A DNA stretch of 64,000 nt from Apium graveolens (Eukaryota; Streptophyta; Magnoliopsida; Apiales; Apiaceae), in contig NC_133657.1 in NCBI RefSeq assembly GCF_009905375.1, positions 48,577,231 to 48,641,230 on the forward strand, given 5' to 3'. Positions 1 through 13,048 of the stretch are shown here, piece after piece (the stretch's first letter is position 1; every line of letters starts with the position of its first letter). The translations under genes and the position numbers were made by a program. Under the pieces are notes generated by a model. That model was not told the origin of the DNA and ran no database searches. It worked only from the letters and a program-made list of their open reading frames with translations.

Positions 1-1171
1 CTTGGCAAGTATGATGCTAAAGCCGAAGAAGGTATCTTTCTAGGCTATTCTCTGGAGTCAAAGGCTTACTAGGTATATGTGATTAGTGATCAAAAGGTTG
101 TGGAAATCCATAATATAATATTTGATGATGGCAAGCTCCCAAGTATTCAGACGGAAGGTGATGGTGATAATCTTGATGTTGAAGATCTTTCTGAGGAAGA
201 AGATGAACATGAAGTTTTTCCAGATAATAATAATGACAACGGTAATGATCCTGATGATCATAATTCTGATTCAGATTCAGATGGGAATGGTCCTGGAACA
301 AGTAATGATAGTCACACTATCTTTAGGACTAGTTCTCAAGCTTCAGATTTTGGAGATCAAGCTGGTAACAACTTAGGGGGAGCAGAACAAGGAGAAGAAC
401 AAGGAGAAGAACAAAGATCCGGTAGTCAAACTCAACACAATTCTGGAAATGCTGAGTCATCAAGAGCTAATCTACCAACACAGAAGGTATGGAGTAAAGA
501 TCATCCTCGAAATTTGGTACTTCGTGATCCATATAGTGGAGTCAAGACTAGAAGAGTTACAGCAAATGAATATTTCTATTCTGGGTTTCTATCTTAAATG
601 GAGCCAAAGGAAGTAGATGAAGCTCTTGAGGATCCTGATTGGGTGATTTTTATGCAAGAGGAACTCAATCAGTTCGAAAGATAGAAAATGTGGAATCTTG
701 TACCCAGACCTAAAGACAAATCAGTGACTGGCACAAAATGGGTTTTCAGAAATAAGATTGATGAAGATGGAATTGTAATAAGGAACAAGAAGAGACTGAT
801 TGCTAAAGATTATTCTTATGAAGAAGGGATTGTTTATGATAAAACATTTGCACTAGTTGCTAGACTTGAAACCATCAGGATTTTCTTAGCATTTGCAGCA
901 TATTCAAATTTCAAAGTATATCTGATGGATGTGAAAAGTGCTTTCCTGAATGGTGAGCTTGAAGAAGAGGTCTATGTGGAGCAACCCCTGGCTTCATAGA
1001 TCCTGAGTTTGAAGACTTTGTCTATTTTCTCCTCAAGGCTCTTTATGGTCTAAAGCAAGCGCCGAGAACATGGTATGACACTATCTCAGAATTTCTTCTT
1101 GAAAATGGTTTCACTAGGTCTGTCATAAATAAGACTCTATTTCATAAGAATCATAAAAATGATATCATACT
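1..1171 (+). pseudogene. Copia pol fragment: integrase C-terminus, linker and first part of reverse transcriptase
   Basis: The first bases translate as an integrase C-terminal stretch (KYDAKAEEGIFLGYS) with an in-frame stop at about position 70. A long acidic, Asn/Asp/Ser-rich linker follows (about 140-540), then the start of copia reverse transcriptase ([20 protein letters not shown] at 690-750, [20 protein letters not shown] at 925-985). Further breaks are a stop after GFLS near 596, another inside the QFE-R motif near 683, and a frameshift after EQPLA near 990. The frame is cut at 1171 by the solo LTR. The intact homologue in the window (17722-22242) has the same domain order. Confidence 0.85.
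1167..1171. repeat. Target-site duplication ATACT of the copia solo LTR
   Basis: ATACT precedes the TG of the solo LTR and is repeated at 40877-40881 directly after its terminal CA. Skipping the insertion restores the reverse-transcriptase reading of the host element. Confidence 0.85.
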
Positions 1172-1891
1172 TGTTAGTGTTTGTGCCCTAGAGACAACAC
1201 TATGATGTTTTAGTTTAAGATACTTGGATTATTAATGTTTATGTTATATCGATTATTTTATTTATAATTTATTAATTCTTAATTTAAATGTTAGATTAAT
1301 AAATTTCCTTGGAATATGATATGCAATTTCCTTAGATTATGAGAATAGTATCAATATTCCTAAAGGTCCTAGTCGAGTATTATTATTAAGGAACAAAAAT
1401 AATGCATTAAGATAGGTGTGTTTGTTGACTGATGATCACATCACATTGATCATAGGTATAGTGATACTAAAGTAAAAAACACAGGCATATGTAAATGTAC
1501 ATGGTGCTGGACATACTTGATGCGAGATTCTACATGTCTGTTGTGTCATAATTAATTCTCACTGTGATAATGATGTAATGGTCCTTAGACTTGAAATTAT
1601 TATATTTTTACAAGAATTAATGTACTTTGATTACATTAAAAGTTACCTTTGACTGGGTAATGATAAAAGTGTATTTTGGGTAGATTATGAATCGTATGAG
1701 AAATATGAATGATCTAGAAATGATTTAACCCTCCTAATTTTAGGAGTTGTATTATTGGCCTCTTGTGTGATCTAGACTATGAAATGTGTGGCTAGGCTCA
1801 AATGTTGATTTGATATGATAGCCTACTCATTGATCAAAGAGATTTGGATTAAACTATGATGAGGATGACACATGACATGCCTCTAGATTTG

Positions 1892-3998
1892 TGTCGCCCT
1901 CCAAACCCTGGTCAGAATTTTGGGATCCACAACACACACACACACACCATATATAAACCTGTTTATGAAAATAATATATATATAATGACCCTACTTACCA
2001 TAACAATGGATCGCAATTGTTTGAAGTATGCCCACAAGCCACAACCATATTTATATTACAAACGTACCAAATACCAATTTATTTATCTTACAACTGAAGT
2101 AAACTTTACTATAAACTATCAACATAAACGACGACAAACATCACCTGCTAGTTTATTCCATTTCAATATGGAAACCTAGCTCGCACGCTTGTTTGGAGAT
2201 CCTTGCTACCACCAATTTCCTTTTTAACTGGAAAAGAACATAAACAGGTTTGCAAGAGTGAGCTAACTAGCTCAGCAAGTCATAATGACAACACTGAGAT
2301 TAAACAAATGATCAATTAAAATGATATAAGGAATCAAGTTTCCTGATAAGCAATGATTAGAATTGGATAGTCACTTTTATTTTAAAAACCAAGGTTAGGA
2401 TGCTGATCAGTCAAGCACTAACCCCGAGCAAGGCTCCCATCTTTTCTCTATATACTGGATCCAAGGCATACATTGGCCTATCATGACCACGAATCTGGTC
2501 CATATTTGAAAACAATCCAATTCTATAATAACAACCTGATAAACAATGTAAATCAATAAGCTGAATTATAAACAACATTTATCTCGAAGCATAGGGGGGT
2601 TCATAATACTCGGAAGGTATAACAAGGTGAACTGGAAAATTGACTTTCAACCAAGGAAAAAATCAGAAAGTAGAAGACCAAGGGTTTAATCGTTACAAGG
2701 ATTGGTCTTCGGTTATACAAGGCATACATGTTTGTATATTAAGCAATTCCATATCAAGAATCAACATGTGGTATATATATATTTGGGGAATAGTATTTAT
2801 ATGTGTGGTTCGTATCTGAGAATTCAACAATCAATGGTTTACAAAGAATAAGGGTTATGGCTCAAGATCAATAACAATAATCAGTGTTTAGAGTTAAGTA
2901 CCTCAAAGTACTGGCAATATAACAAGAATGAACATAAATACTTGCAACATACATGAGAAGAGTTCGAAGATACTTGCAATACATTATAAAAAGAGTAGAA
3001 ACACTTTCCTTCTCAATCCGCTTTTACTTTACTCGTACTTGTCCACTGATTTTCACTCGCCGACCACTTACTTTCCCTTTTTATGTCTCACTTCCTCTAT
3101 TAAACATCATATGTATTCATCAATATTTATTCTCATCTGGTTCTATTCATTACAAGCTTCTATCTACCCTTCATTTCACCCAAATCCGACTTACGGATTG
3201 AAAGTTACAACAAAAACCGTCAAACAATGCATATATAGTCATATTATACGTCAATTGGATCACATATAGCACATAGCACGTAAAGTATTCAATCAAAATA
3301 ATTTTTCAAAGAATATTCGGGGTTAAAATGATTTTCCAGGTATTTTATATGAATTTTTGAATATTTTACGGGATTAAAATGGGTCTCTGAATCATGTTAT
3401 AATTAAATAACAGGTTCGAACGCCCGAATCTGACTTCAAAATTATTTAATTTGACTTGTGAAAACCGGACTTCTTATAAAACACTTTATACAAAGATAAT
3501 GTAATACTATCCCATCTTTCGAAAATACGGGTTTTATTGATCTATCAAAACGATCATCATATCGAAAATTTTACGTCGGGACTCGTACGGGTCAAACGGT
3601 ACTCTTGATCGAAAAAGTCAAAACACGGAAAATTTCTGAAATAATCAGATTAGGTTAGAAAGGAGTTTTCCGAAGAGTTTCGGGTTGTAAAAACGTAAAA
3701 ATGGTTGAAGTTGGACGATTCTCGGTTTTACAAAACAGTTTTATAATTATACAGAAAATAATTAATAAATTCATAAATCATTATGAAATCGTATAACAAC
3801 CTAAAAATTACCAGAACAATATCATAATTATCTATATTTTATTCTAGACATGATAAAATTAAAATACCCACATTTTATCATATATAAACATCTAAATATC
3901 AATATCAATCATTAGATAATTCACCAAAACTCACATAATAATCACATAATAATTATTTATTGATAAAAATAATTATACGATATATCCTGGATATTACA
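1892..3998 (-). repeat. 3' LTR of chromovirus A, 2107 bp, internally deleted
   Basis: It starts (in - orientation) TGTAATATCCAGG at 3998 and ends at 1892 with GGAGGGCGACA. It matches the 5' LTR at 9780-13048 along both ends but jumps near position 3440 from sequence equivalent to about 11290 to sequence equivalent to about 12615, so about 1.3 kb is missing. A short CA dinucleotide run lies at 1930-1947. An open frame at 1856-2179 is fortuitous. Confidence 0.85.
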
Positions 3999-4011
3999 TC
4001 CTTCCCCCCTT
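3999..4011 (-). promoter_or_regulatory. Polypurine tract of chromovirus A
   Basis: Read on the - strand the bases next to the LTR are AAGGGGGGAAGGA followed at once by TGTAATATCC. This is where plus-strand DNA synthesis is primed in LTR retrotransposons. Confidence 0.8.
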
Positions 4012-4036
4012 AAAAGGATTTAGTCCTCAGAATCTC

Positions 4037-7000
4037 CTAAGTAAATAAATGAGGGTACTTTTTTCGCATTTCACTTTCTAGTTCCCAGGTTGACTCTTCA
4101 ACCTTTGGGTTTCTTCATAATACTCTTACTAACTTTACAACTTTATTCCTTAATACCTTTTCTTTCCTTTCTAGAATCTCTATTGGATTCTCTACATACG
4201 ATTAATCTTTCTGGAGTTCTATCGGCTCGTACTCGATTACACGTCTGGAATCTGGATTATACTTCTTAAGCATCGATACGTGAAATACATTATGAATGTG
4301 TTCCCTGTGCGGGGGTAACGCCAATTCATATGCTACCTTGTTGACACGTTTTAAAATTTCAAAAGGTCCAATATATCTAGGACTTAGCTTTCCTTTCTTC
4401 CCAAATCTCGACAATGCTTTCCTCGGTGACACTTTTAGTAACACTAGATCCCCTTCATTGAATTCCATGTCCTTCCTGGATTGATCTGCATATTTCTTTT
4501 GACGATCCTGTGCTGCAATTAACCTTTTCTGGATGACTTCCACAACTTATTTTTTCTGTTGCACCAACTCGGGTCCAAGTATCTTACGTTTTCCAACTCC
4601 ATCCCAATACACTGGTGATCGACATTTACGTCCATAAAGAGCTTCGTAGGGAGGCATTCCAATACTTGCATGATAACTGTTATTGTAAGCAAATTCCACT
4701 AAGGGAAAATGTTCATCCCAATTTTCTTTGAAATCAATGGCACAAACATGTAACATGTCTTCAATTGTCTGGATCGTTCTCTCGCTTTTGCCATCAGTCT
4801 GTGGATGATAAGCTGTACTCATATTCAACTTGGTTCCTAAACATTCTTGAAAACTTCTCTAAAATCTTGAATTGAATCATGGATCTCGATCTGATATAAT
4901 AGACATAGGGACCCCATGACGAACTGCTATTTCCTTCAAATACATGAGAACCAACTTGTCCAATGAAAATCTTTCATTAATGGGCATGAAATGAGCTGAT
5001 TTGGTTAGTATGACCACTATAACCCAAAGAATATCGTGGTTCTCTTTCGTCCTTGGTAATCGAACTATAAAATCCATAGCAATGTGCTCCCACTTCCATT
5101 CCGAAATCTTTAACGGTTGTAATAATCCACTTGGCCTCTGATGCTCCGCCTTAACTTTTTGACACATGTAACATTTGTTAACCCATTACGCAATTTCTCT
5201 TTTCACGTAAGGCCGCCAATAATTCTCTTTTAAATCTATATACATCTTGGTACTTCCTGGATGGATTGAATACTTTGAATTTTCAGCTTCCGATAGAATT
5301 TCATTCTACAATTCTGTCACTGGTGGAATCCAAATTCTGGAAGAAAACTTGAGAATACCTTGATCATCCTTTCGAGTACATAACTCTTCTCCTACTAAAT
5401 GATTAATATCTTGATCCATTATTTCTTATTGACATTTCTTTATCTTCTTTAGCAATTCTGGCTGAAAAGTCATATTATACATCTTTGCTTCATTAAGCTT
5501 GCAAATCCTGAATTCCAATTCCAATTCCTGAAATTCCTTGTGTAACTCTTCTAGTACTGTCAACACGTTCAATCTTTCATGTCTGCTTAATGCATCTGCT
5601 ACTACGTTTGCTTTTCCTGGGTGATATTTAATCGTGCAATCATAGTCTTTGATCAACTCCAGCCATCTTCGTTGTCTCATATTAACTTCCTTTTGCGTGA
5701 ATATGTACTTTAAACTTTTATGGTCCGTATAAATCTCGCATTTTTCTCCATATAGATAATGTCTCCAAATCTTCAAGATGGATACTATTGCCGCTAGTTC
5801 CAAATCATGAGTAGGATACTTCTGCTCATGAGTTTTCAGTTGTCTAGATGCATATGCAATAGCATTATCATGTTGCATCGAAACAAAACGTAATCCCTTA
5901 TGAGAAGCATCACTATAGATTACAAAAGTTCATTGGTCTTCTGGCAGTGACAAAATAGGTCCCGTGATTAATCTTTACTTTAATTCTTGAAAACTTTCTT
6001 CACACTTCTCGTTCCATATAAACTTCTCATTTTTCCTAGTAAGCTTCGTCAAAGGTGTCGCAATCTTCGAGAAATCTTGAACAAATCTTCGATAATATCC
6101 CGCTAATCCCAAGAATCTTCTCACTTTTGTTGGTGTTTTTGCCTTTCCCAATTCATAACAGCTTCAATCTTTGCTGAGTCCACTTTAATTCCTTCACTAC
6201 TGACTATGTGCCCTAAGAATTGAACTTCTTGTAACCAACACTCACAGTTTGAAACTTGGCATACAACTTCTTCTTTCTTAAAATTTCCAAAGATATCTTT
6301 AGATGCTCCACGTGATCTTCCGTTGACCTTGAGTAGATCAAAATATCATCGATAAACACAATTACAAACTTGTCCAAATATTCCTTAAAAATTATGTTCA
6401 TCAAGTCCATAAATGTTGTTGGGGCATTGGTCAATCCAAAAGACATCACTAAGAATTCATAATGACCGTACCTTGTTCTGAAAGCTGTTTTTGGTATATC
6501 TTCTGGTTTAATCTTCAATTGGTGATATCCGAATCTCAAATAAATATCAGAAAAATACTTGGCTCCTTTCAGCTGATCAAACAAATCGTCAATTTGAGGT
6601 AATGGATACTTGTTCTTGATCGTAAGCTTATTGAGTTCTTGATAGTCGATGCACAACCTTATGCTTCCATCTTTCTTCTTAACGAATAGTATCGGTGCAC
6701 CCCATGGGGATACACTGGATCTAATCACTCTTTTTTCTCACAATTCTTGTAATTGCTTTGCAACTCCTTCATTTCAATTGGCGCCATTCTGAATGGGGCC
6801 TTAAATACCGGTTCCATTCCAGTTGCTAAGTCGATTGCAAACTCAATTTCTCTATCTGGAGGAAGTCCTGATAATTCATCTGGGAACACGTCCGGAAATT
6901 CATTTACCACTGGAATGTCTTCTAGTTTTGCTGGCTCCTGATTTCTATCTATTATATAAGTAATGAAATTCTTGCATCCTTGTTGTAGTAACTTCTTAGC

Positions 7001-7480
7001 TTGGATCATCGTTAAGAACTTCTTTGTTTGCTTCTGACCTTTAAACGTTTCCACTTTTTCGTTTTGCATCTTCAATATGACCTTCTTATTACGACAGTCT
7101 ATCTGAGCATCGTGCTTAGATAGCCAGTCCATTCCTAAAATAACGTCAAACTCTCATAACTTAAATGGTATAAAGTCAGCATCAAACTTATTATCAGAAA
7201 TCTCAATCTCACAGTCCTTACATAGTTGGTTAACAGATACACGCTCCTGATTTTCTAATTCTACTGTCATAATCTCTCTTAACAATTCAACTTATCAACA
7301 GAATCTTGAGAAATAAATGATCGAGTTGCTCCCGAATCTACAAGAGCTTTAGCACATAAAGAATTCACAGTAAGCGTACCTGCCACAACATCAGTGTCCA
7401 TGATAACATCTTTCACAGACATGTCATAAACTCTAGCTCTGGGAGGTTCATTCACTGTTGGAGTAGCTCGCATGATTCTC
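4037..7480 (-). pseudogene. Chromovirus A pol: protease, reverse transcriptase, RNase H, integrase, chromodomain
   Basis: Read from 7480 down: protease with the ALVDSGATRSFIS motif near 7330; linker with NEFPDVFPDELSGLPPDREI near 6850; reverse transcriptase with [30 protein letters not shown] and the catalytic VFIDDIL near 6340; RNase H with [10 protein letters not shown] and [12 protein letters not shown] near 5600-5720; integrase with MDFIVRLPRTKENHD, IISDRDP and YHPQTDGKSERT (4790-5090). The C-terminus (4037-4200) reads RKEKVLRNKVVKLVRVL and ESTWELESEMRKKYPHLF, the chromodomain-like tail of Tekay/Del chromoviruses. At least ten stops or frameshifts separate the open pieces, including a TAA at 4202 and a TGA in place of Trp in the chromodomain. 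It is non-functional. Confidence 0.85.
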
Positions 7481-7489
7481 AGCGTATTA

Positions 7490-8638
7490 TTGACTGGAAC
7501 TGGTGTCTTGCAATCCCTTGCGATATGTCCTGGCTTTCCGTACTTGAAACATGTAAACCCAATTGGTGGAACTTGGTCTGCCTGATTCATGGTAGGCTGA
7601 TCCTTGTTGACTGGCTCTCTGGATGGTTGATTACTGCACTCCCTTTAATAGTGCCCCCTCTGGTTGCATCTGTAGCAGATCACATTCAGCTTGCTACAAA
7701 CTCCTCCATGCTTCTTTCCACATACTTAGCAGTCAGGTAAAGCTGGCCTCTGCTGGGTTGGCTGATTCCCAGTGGCTGGACGGTTACCTTGTCCTTTGTT
7801 TCCCGCATTCTACCTATTAAAATTCCTTCCGGGATGAAACTTGCCTTTACTCTGATTAAAATTTGGAAACTTTCCTGTCTGGGACTGTCCTTCACTTCCC
7901 TCAAACTTCCTTTTTTACTCTCCTTCTCCTTCTGTGACATTTCACTTTCCGTCTCTGCGATCATAGCCTGCTGCACAACTCTCACATACGTATCCAATTC
8001 AAATATAACCACCTTCTCTTAGATCCATGGCTGAAGCCCTTACGGGAACCTCTTAGCTTTCTTCCTATCAGTATCCACATATGATGGTACAAACCTGGAC
8101 AACTCCTGAAACATACTTTCATAATTGCCACTAACATATTCCCCTGCTTTAGCTCCAGAAATTTCAATTCCATTTGATCCTGAACAAACTGGGGGAAATA
8201 ATTCTCTAAAAACAACTCCTTGAATCTATCCCGTGCAACATCATTTGTACCATTCAATGTCTTAACAGTTTCCCACCAGTAGGTGGCTTCATTTTTCAAG
8301 TAGTAACTTGCAAACTCAGTCTTTTGTTCCTCCCTCACCTTGACTAAGGCAAATGCCTTCTCAATTTCCTTCAACCAAACTCTGGCCTCAATATGATCTA
8401 CAAAACCTTTAAATTCCGGTGGATTCACCGCCTGAAAATTATTAAAGGTTACCTGAAGATTTGTCTGCCCCTACTGTTATTGAGTCAGGTGGACTGTTTC
8501 TTGAGCCAAGATCTGAAGAATCTGGACTACAATTGGGTCTATGGGACCTGGATTTGCATTCCGGTTATTGTTGTCTTGGGTGTTGTTATTGGTTTCTTCA
8601 TTTTGGTTGGTGGAACAATTGTTTCTTCTGGGAGGCAT
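7490..8638 (-). pseudogene. Chromovirus A gag with CCHC zinc knuckle
   Basis: The likely start is the ATG at 8636-8638 (MPPRRNN, a typical start of this gag family), followed by an Asn-rich N-terminus. The capsid-like part at 7990-8430 has NPPEFKG and WLKEIEKAFALVKVREEQK, then ATYWWETVK and ELFLENYFPQFVQ. The zinc knuckle, CFKYGKPGHIARDC, is at 7510-7551; its second position has Tyr instead of the usual Cys spacing residue but the C-H-C pattern can be read. A stop near 8480 and frameshifts near 8000 and 7690 break the frame. In the family gag packages the RNA into virus-like particles. Confidence 0.8.
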
Positions 8639-8641
8639 TTT

Positions 8642-9203
8642 CTGTAAAGAATCAAACAATTTATTTAGCCTTTAAATCAAATCTATTTTATGAAAAGTTT
8701 TTTTTTGTAAAACAGAAATATCTTTTCTTGAAAACATTTTCAATTGTTGAACTAAGTAAATTGCATGCTTCTTTACAGAATGTAAATAATTAGGGAAAAA
8801 AAGTACATGTTATCACAAGAGTTAATAACTAGTGCAGTAAGTAAGATACAACAGGAATAATAGTGTAAATGCAACACTGGAAAAGGAAAAGTACTGATAT
8901 ATATATCAAAGTTTGGTGGTACAAGCGCGAAATGTTTTATTAAAGGCAAAGGTACAACAGGCCTATCCATTAGTCAGCAAGTTTAGTTTATTTATATACC
9001 AACAGTCTGATGATACGCATTACACACTATTATACATATATCAACTGTCACACCATCTCTGTCATCTAGTTTCAGGGAAACTCTGGTCCACCAAGCCTCT
9101 CAAAATCCTCCAATACCTCTTTGGCCCACCCCATAAGAGCATTTGGGGCTGCATATTCGCAAGTAGCTCCATGAAGTCTGGCCTCAAGTATTCTCCGGGT
9201 ACC
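8642..9203 (-). other. 5' leader of chromovirus A, no gene seen
   Basis: This lies between a leader open frame and the gag start. It is AT-rich with no recognisable domain on either strand. Confidence 0.5.
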
Positions 9204-9629
9204 CTAAATGTCATTCAGAAGCTTCCTCACATTTCTGTCAACATCAATACTCCTTATAATATGTTGTAGGTCCTGAATCTGTGCCAACAACGCTTTTCGT
9301 TCCAAAAGAAGAGCCTCATACTTATAATATGGAACAGGGTGTGGAGTAAACTGAAAAGATGCACCCGCAACCGAATGTCCAGTAGAGTCAGAATTAGTAG
9401 GTGGAGGTCCTCGAATAGGTGGTCTCACACCAGGAGGTGAAAAAGCTCGCAGTGGTGCAACCGTCACAACATGTATTATAGCTGACATCGGTGGAAGAGC
9501 AAGACACGGATCAGATGACGGCCTTCGAACTGAAGGCTTCGAATGATCAGATGATATCGGGATAAAGGAATTTGCCATCGCTGCTATCTGAAAATCACGT
9601 TGCTCGATAAGAATCTCAAATCTCATCAC
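9204..9629 (-). CDS. Unidentified leader ORF of chromovirus A, 141 aa
   Basis: An uninterrupted frame lies between the 5' LTR and gag, on the same strand as gag. The N-terminus (MMRFEILIEQRDFQIAAM) is followed by a Pro/Ser-rich middle (about residues 30-90) and a C-terminal helix with leucine spacing suggestive of a short coiled coil (about 105-130). I do not recognise the family. It stays open while gag and pol next to it are broken, but at 141 codons chance or leftover coding sequence are both possible. It could be the N-terminal part of a longer leader protein, since frames downstream to 9050 also give plausible peptides in other phases. Confidence 0.35.
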   Translation of the reverse strand: MMRFEILIEQRDFQIAAMANSFIPISSDHSKPSVRRPSSDPCLALPPMSAIIHVVTVAPLRAFSPPGVRPPIRGPPPTNSDSTGHSVAGASFQFTPHPVPYYKYEALLLERKALLAQIQDLQHIIRSIDVDRNVRKLLNDI

Positions 9630-9779
9630 GAATCATACTAAAACCTACTACTTAGTCACACTCAACCTTTCAACGTTCTAATTTTCTATTTCTTAATCCT
9701 AATATTAACCCTCTACCTATTCCCGATAATCTAGGCTTTTGGTAGTGACTTTTAAACTGTAGCTCTTATATCAAACCTA

Positions 9780-12700
9780 TGACTCCCTCCAAACCCGGGT
9801 CAGAAGTTTGGGTCCACAACACACACACACACCATATATAAACCTGTTTATGAAAATAATATATATGCAATGACCCTACTTACCATAACCACGGATCGCA
9901 ACAGTTCGAAGTGTGCCCATAAGCCACAATCTTATTTATATTACAAACGTACCAAATCCCAATTTATTTATCTTACAACTGAAGTAAAATTTATTATAAA
10001 CTATTAATATAAACTAAGACAAACATCATCTGCTAGCTTATTCCATTTCAACCTGGAAACCTAGCTCGCACGTTTGTCTGGGATCCTCACTACCACCAAT
10101 TTCCTTTTTAACTGGAAAAAAACTTAAATATGTTTCAAGAGTGAGCTAACTAGCTCAGCAAGTTATAATGACAACACTGAGATTAAATAAATGATCAATT
10201 GAAATGATATATGAATTCAAGTTTCCTGATAAGCAATGATTAGAATTGGATATTCACTTTTATATTAAAAACTAAGGTTAAGATGCTGATCAGTCACGCA
10301 ACAACCCCGAGCAAGGCTCCCAACTTTGCTCTATATACTGGATCCAAAGCACACATTAGCCTATCATGACCACGAATCTGGTCCGACCACGAATCTGGTC
10401 CATATTTAAAAAATATCCAATTCTGTAGTAACAACATGATAAACATTATAAATCAATAAGTTGAATTATAAACAACATTTATCTCGAAGCATAGGGGGAT
10501 TTATATTACCCTGAAGGTATAACAAGGTAAACAAGAATATTGACTTTCAACCAAGGAAAGAATAAGAAAGTAGAAGACCAAGGGTTTAATGGTTACAAAG
10601 ATTGGTCTTCTGTTATATAATGCATAGAGGTTTGTATGTTAAGCAATTCCATATCAAGAATTAGTATATGGTATATATGTATTTGTGGAATAGTATTGTA
10701 TATGTGTGGTTCGTATTTGAGAATTCAACAATCAATAGTTTACGAAGAATAAGGCTTATGACTCAAGATCAATAACAATAATCAGGGTTTAGGGTTAAGT
10801 TCCTTAAAGTCCTGGCAATATAACAAGAATGAACAAAAATACGTGCAACATATATGAGGAGAGTTGGAAGATACTTGCAATACATTATAAAAAAGAGTAG
10901 AAACACTCGCCGACCACTTGCTTTCCCTTTTTACGTCTCACTTCCTCTGTTAAACATCATATATATTCATCAATATTTATTCTCATCTCGTTCTATTCGT
11001 TACAAGCTTATATCTACCCTTCGTTTTACCCAAATCCGACTTACCGATTGAAAGTTACAACAATAACCATCAAACAATGCACATACAATAATATTATACA
11101 TCAATCAGATAACATATAGCACATAGCAAGAAAGATATTCAATCAAAATAATTTTTCAAAGAAGATTCGGGGTTAAAATGATTTTCCAAGTATTTAATAC
11201 AAATTTTGTGAACATTTTACGGGATTAAAACGGGTCTCCGAATCATTTTATAATTAAATAAAAATGTTCAAATGCCCGAATCTGACTTCAAAATAATTTT
11301 ATAATAATTATCGAGCTTTGAAAATTATTTAAAATAATATTTTAGAGCTGGAAACTATTTTTCAGAATTTTTAAATCCAAATAAATAACTAAATCTAGTT
11401 AAATAATCAATTAAAATTAATTAATAACTAATTAAATCAATTAATGAATTAATATTTTAATTAATTGATCAATTAAATAATTAATTATCAACTAAAATTA
11501 ATTAACTAAATAATTTAGATTTATTTTGGAATTAAAAATAATTTTCGAAATAATTAATTAATGAATTTTGGAATTTAAAATAATGAAAAACAATTTATGA
11601 AAATAATTATAAAAAAGAAAATACAATTTTTGAAAATAATAAAAATAGAAATCCTGTTTTTATAATATTTTAAAACATAAATCTTATTTTTGTAAAAATC
11701 TGGAAATTATAGGGACCATTTTGCAAAGATTACACAACTACAGGGGGCATGTGGTAATTTTACCACCTTCCCCGTCCATCGCCCGCACTCGCCATTAACG
11801 GTGACCCCAAGCTTTCCGGCCAACTAAAAAATAGTCCATAAACGCATCAAATTTACGGGGGATAATCTTGAGGCTTCCAGGAACTCTTCTGCAGAATCAA
11901 ATCCAGCAAACAACTAACGATTTGAACAGAAAAATCGTCTGAAAATCTCGCCGCCGTTTCGACCTATTAATCATGTATATACCATTCGATTCGTTTTTCA
12001 ACGATCTACACACTAGTACAGTCAATTTTAACTAATAACCCCTCACAAAGAAACACCCAAACTCCAATTAAGAACATTCACAACTATAAACCCTAATTTT
12101 ATTAATACGAAGACTAAACCCACTTTTCTACATGTTATTGAACTCCAAATTCATCATATGATATACCAAAATGATCAGGATAAAATTATCTACAAGATTC
12201 AAGCATCAAATCATATCAGCAACATCAAAATCAAAATTTCATAATTTAATCACTAATTAATTCGAAATAAAATAAATAAATAGGATATTTACCTAGATTT
12301 TTGCACTGAAATTGATGCTTGATTCTGAAAGAGCTTTTTGAGAGCTTTGATTCGGTATATGGCACGCTTGATTCCGAGTTGGATAACGCTTTCGTTTTTA
12401 AGTTCGATTCTCAAGAACGCGACGGGTTTTCAGGTTTTTCTCTATAAATTTTATGTTTTTACTGTTTGATTATGATTAAATATGAAATAAGAAAAATGCT
12501 ATTTATATTTATGGAATATCAATACCCGTTGGATCATATTGGATCGAAAAATAAGTTACTTAGCCGCAAGTAACTGCAAAAATGATCCAATTTGATACCC
12601 TTATTGGATAATTATCAAAATCGGGCTTCTTATAAAACACTTTATACGAAGATAATGTTATAATATCCCGTCTTTCGAAAATAAGGGTTTTATTGATCTA

Positions 12701-13048
12701 TCAGAACGATTATCATATCAAAAAATTTACGTCGTTACTCGTACGTAAAAACGGTTGAAGTTGGACGATTCCCGGTTTTATAAAACAATTATATAATTAT
12801 ACAGAAAATAATTAATAAATCCATAAATCATTATGAAATCATATAACAACCTAAAAATTACCAGAAAAATATCATAATTATCTATATTTTATTCTACACA
12901 TAATAAAATTAACATACTCACATTTTATCACATATAAACATCTAAATATCAATATCATCCATCAGATAATTCACCAAAACTCACATAATAATCACCTAAT
13001 AATTATTTATTGATAAAAATAATTACACGATATATCCCGGATATTACA
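9780..13048 (-). repeat. 5' LTR of chromovirus A, 3269 bp
   Basis: In - orientation it starts TGTAATATCCCGGGATA at 13048 and ends GGAGGGAGTCA at 9780. It keeps the central section that the partner LTR has lost (about 11300-12615), including a very AT-rich AATTAA-type stretch at 11300-11700. It lacks about 60 bp present in the partner near 10905 and has a 17-bp local duplication of GACCACGAATCTGGTCC at about 10368-10401. The many scattered differences between the two LTRs mark an old insertion. Confidence 0.85.

Larger units (their letters stand above)
1892..13048 (-). mobile_element. Ty3/gypsy chromovirus, Tekay/Del-like (element A), decayed
   Basis: Two LTRs in the same orientation (1892-3998 and 9780-13048) flank an internal region with gag and pol remnants in the order expected on the - strand: gag, CCHC zinc knuckle, protease, reverse transcriptase, RNase H, integrase and a C-terminal chromodomain-like segment. 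The - strand LTR begins TGTAATATCC and ends CA. The polypurine tract (AAGGGGGGAAGGA in - orientation) adjoins the 3' LTR at 3999-4011. The primer-binding site next to the 5' LTR (about 9760-9779) is a degraded initiator-Met type. Both frames carry many stops. I could not find a convincing target-site duplication: ATTTG precedes 1892 and AGTTT follows 13048. Confidence 0.85.

Noticed and set aside
11300..11700. AT-rich AATTAA-type stretch as satellite or origin-like sequence
   Set aside because: No fixed period is visible; similar stretches occur in the related LTRs at 54700-54950 and 62640-62760. It is part of the LTR composition.
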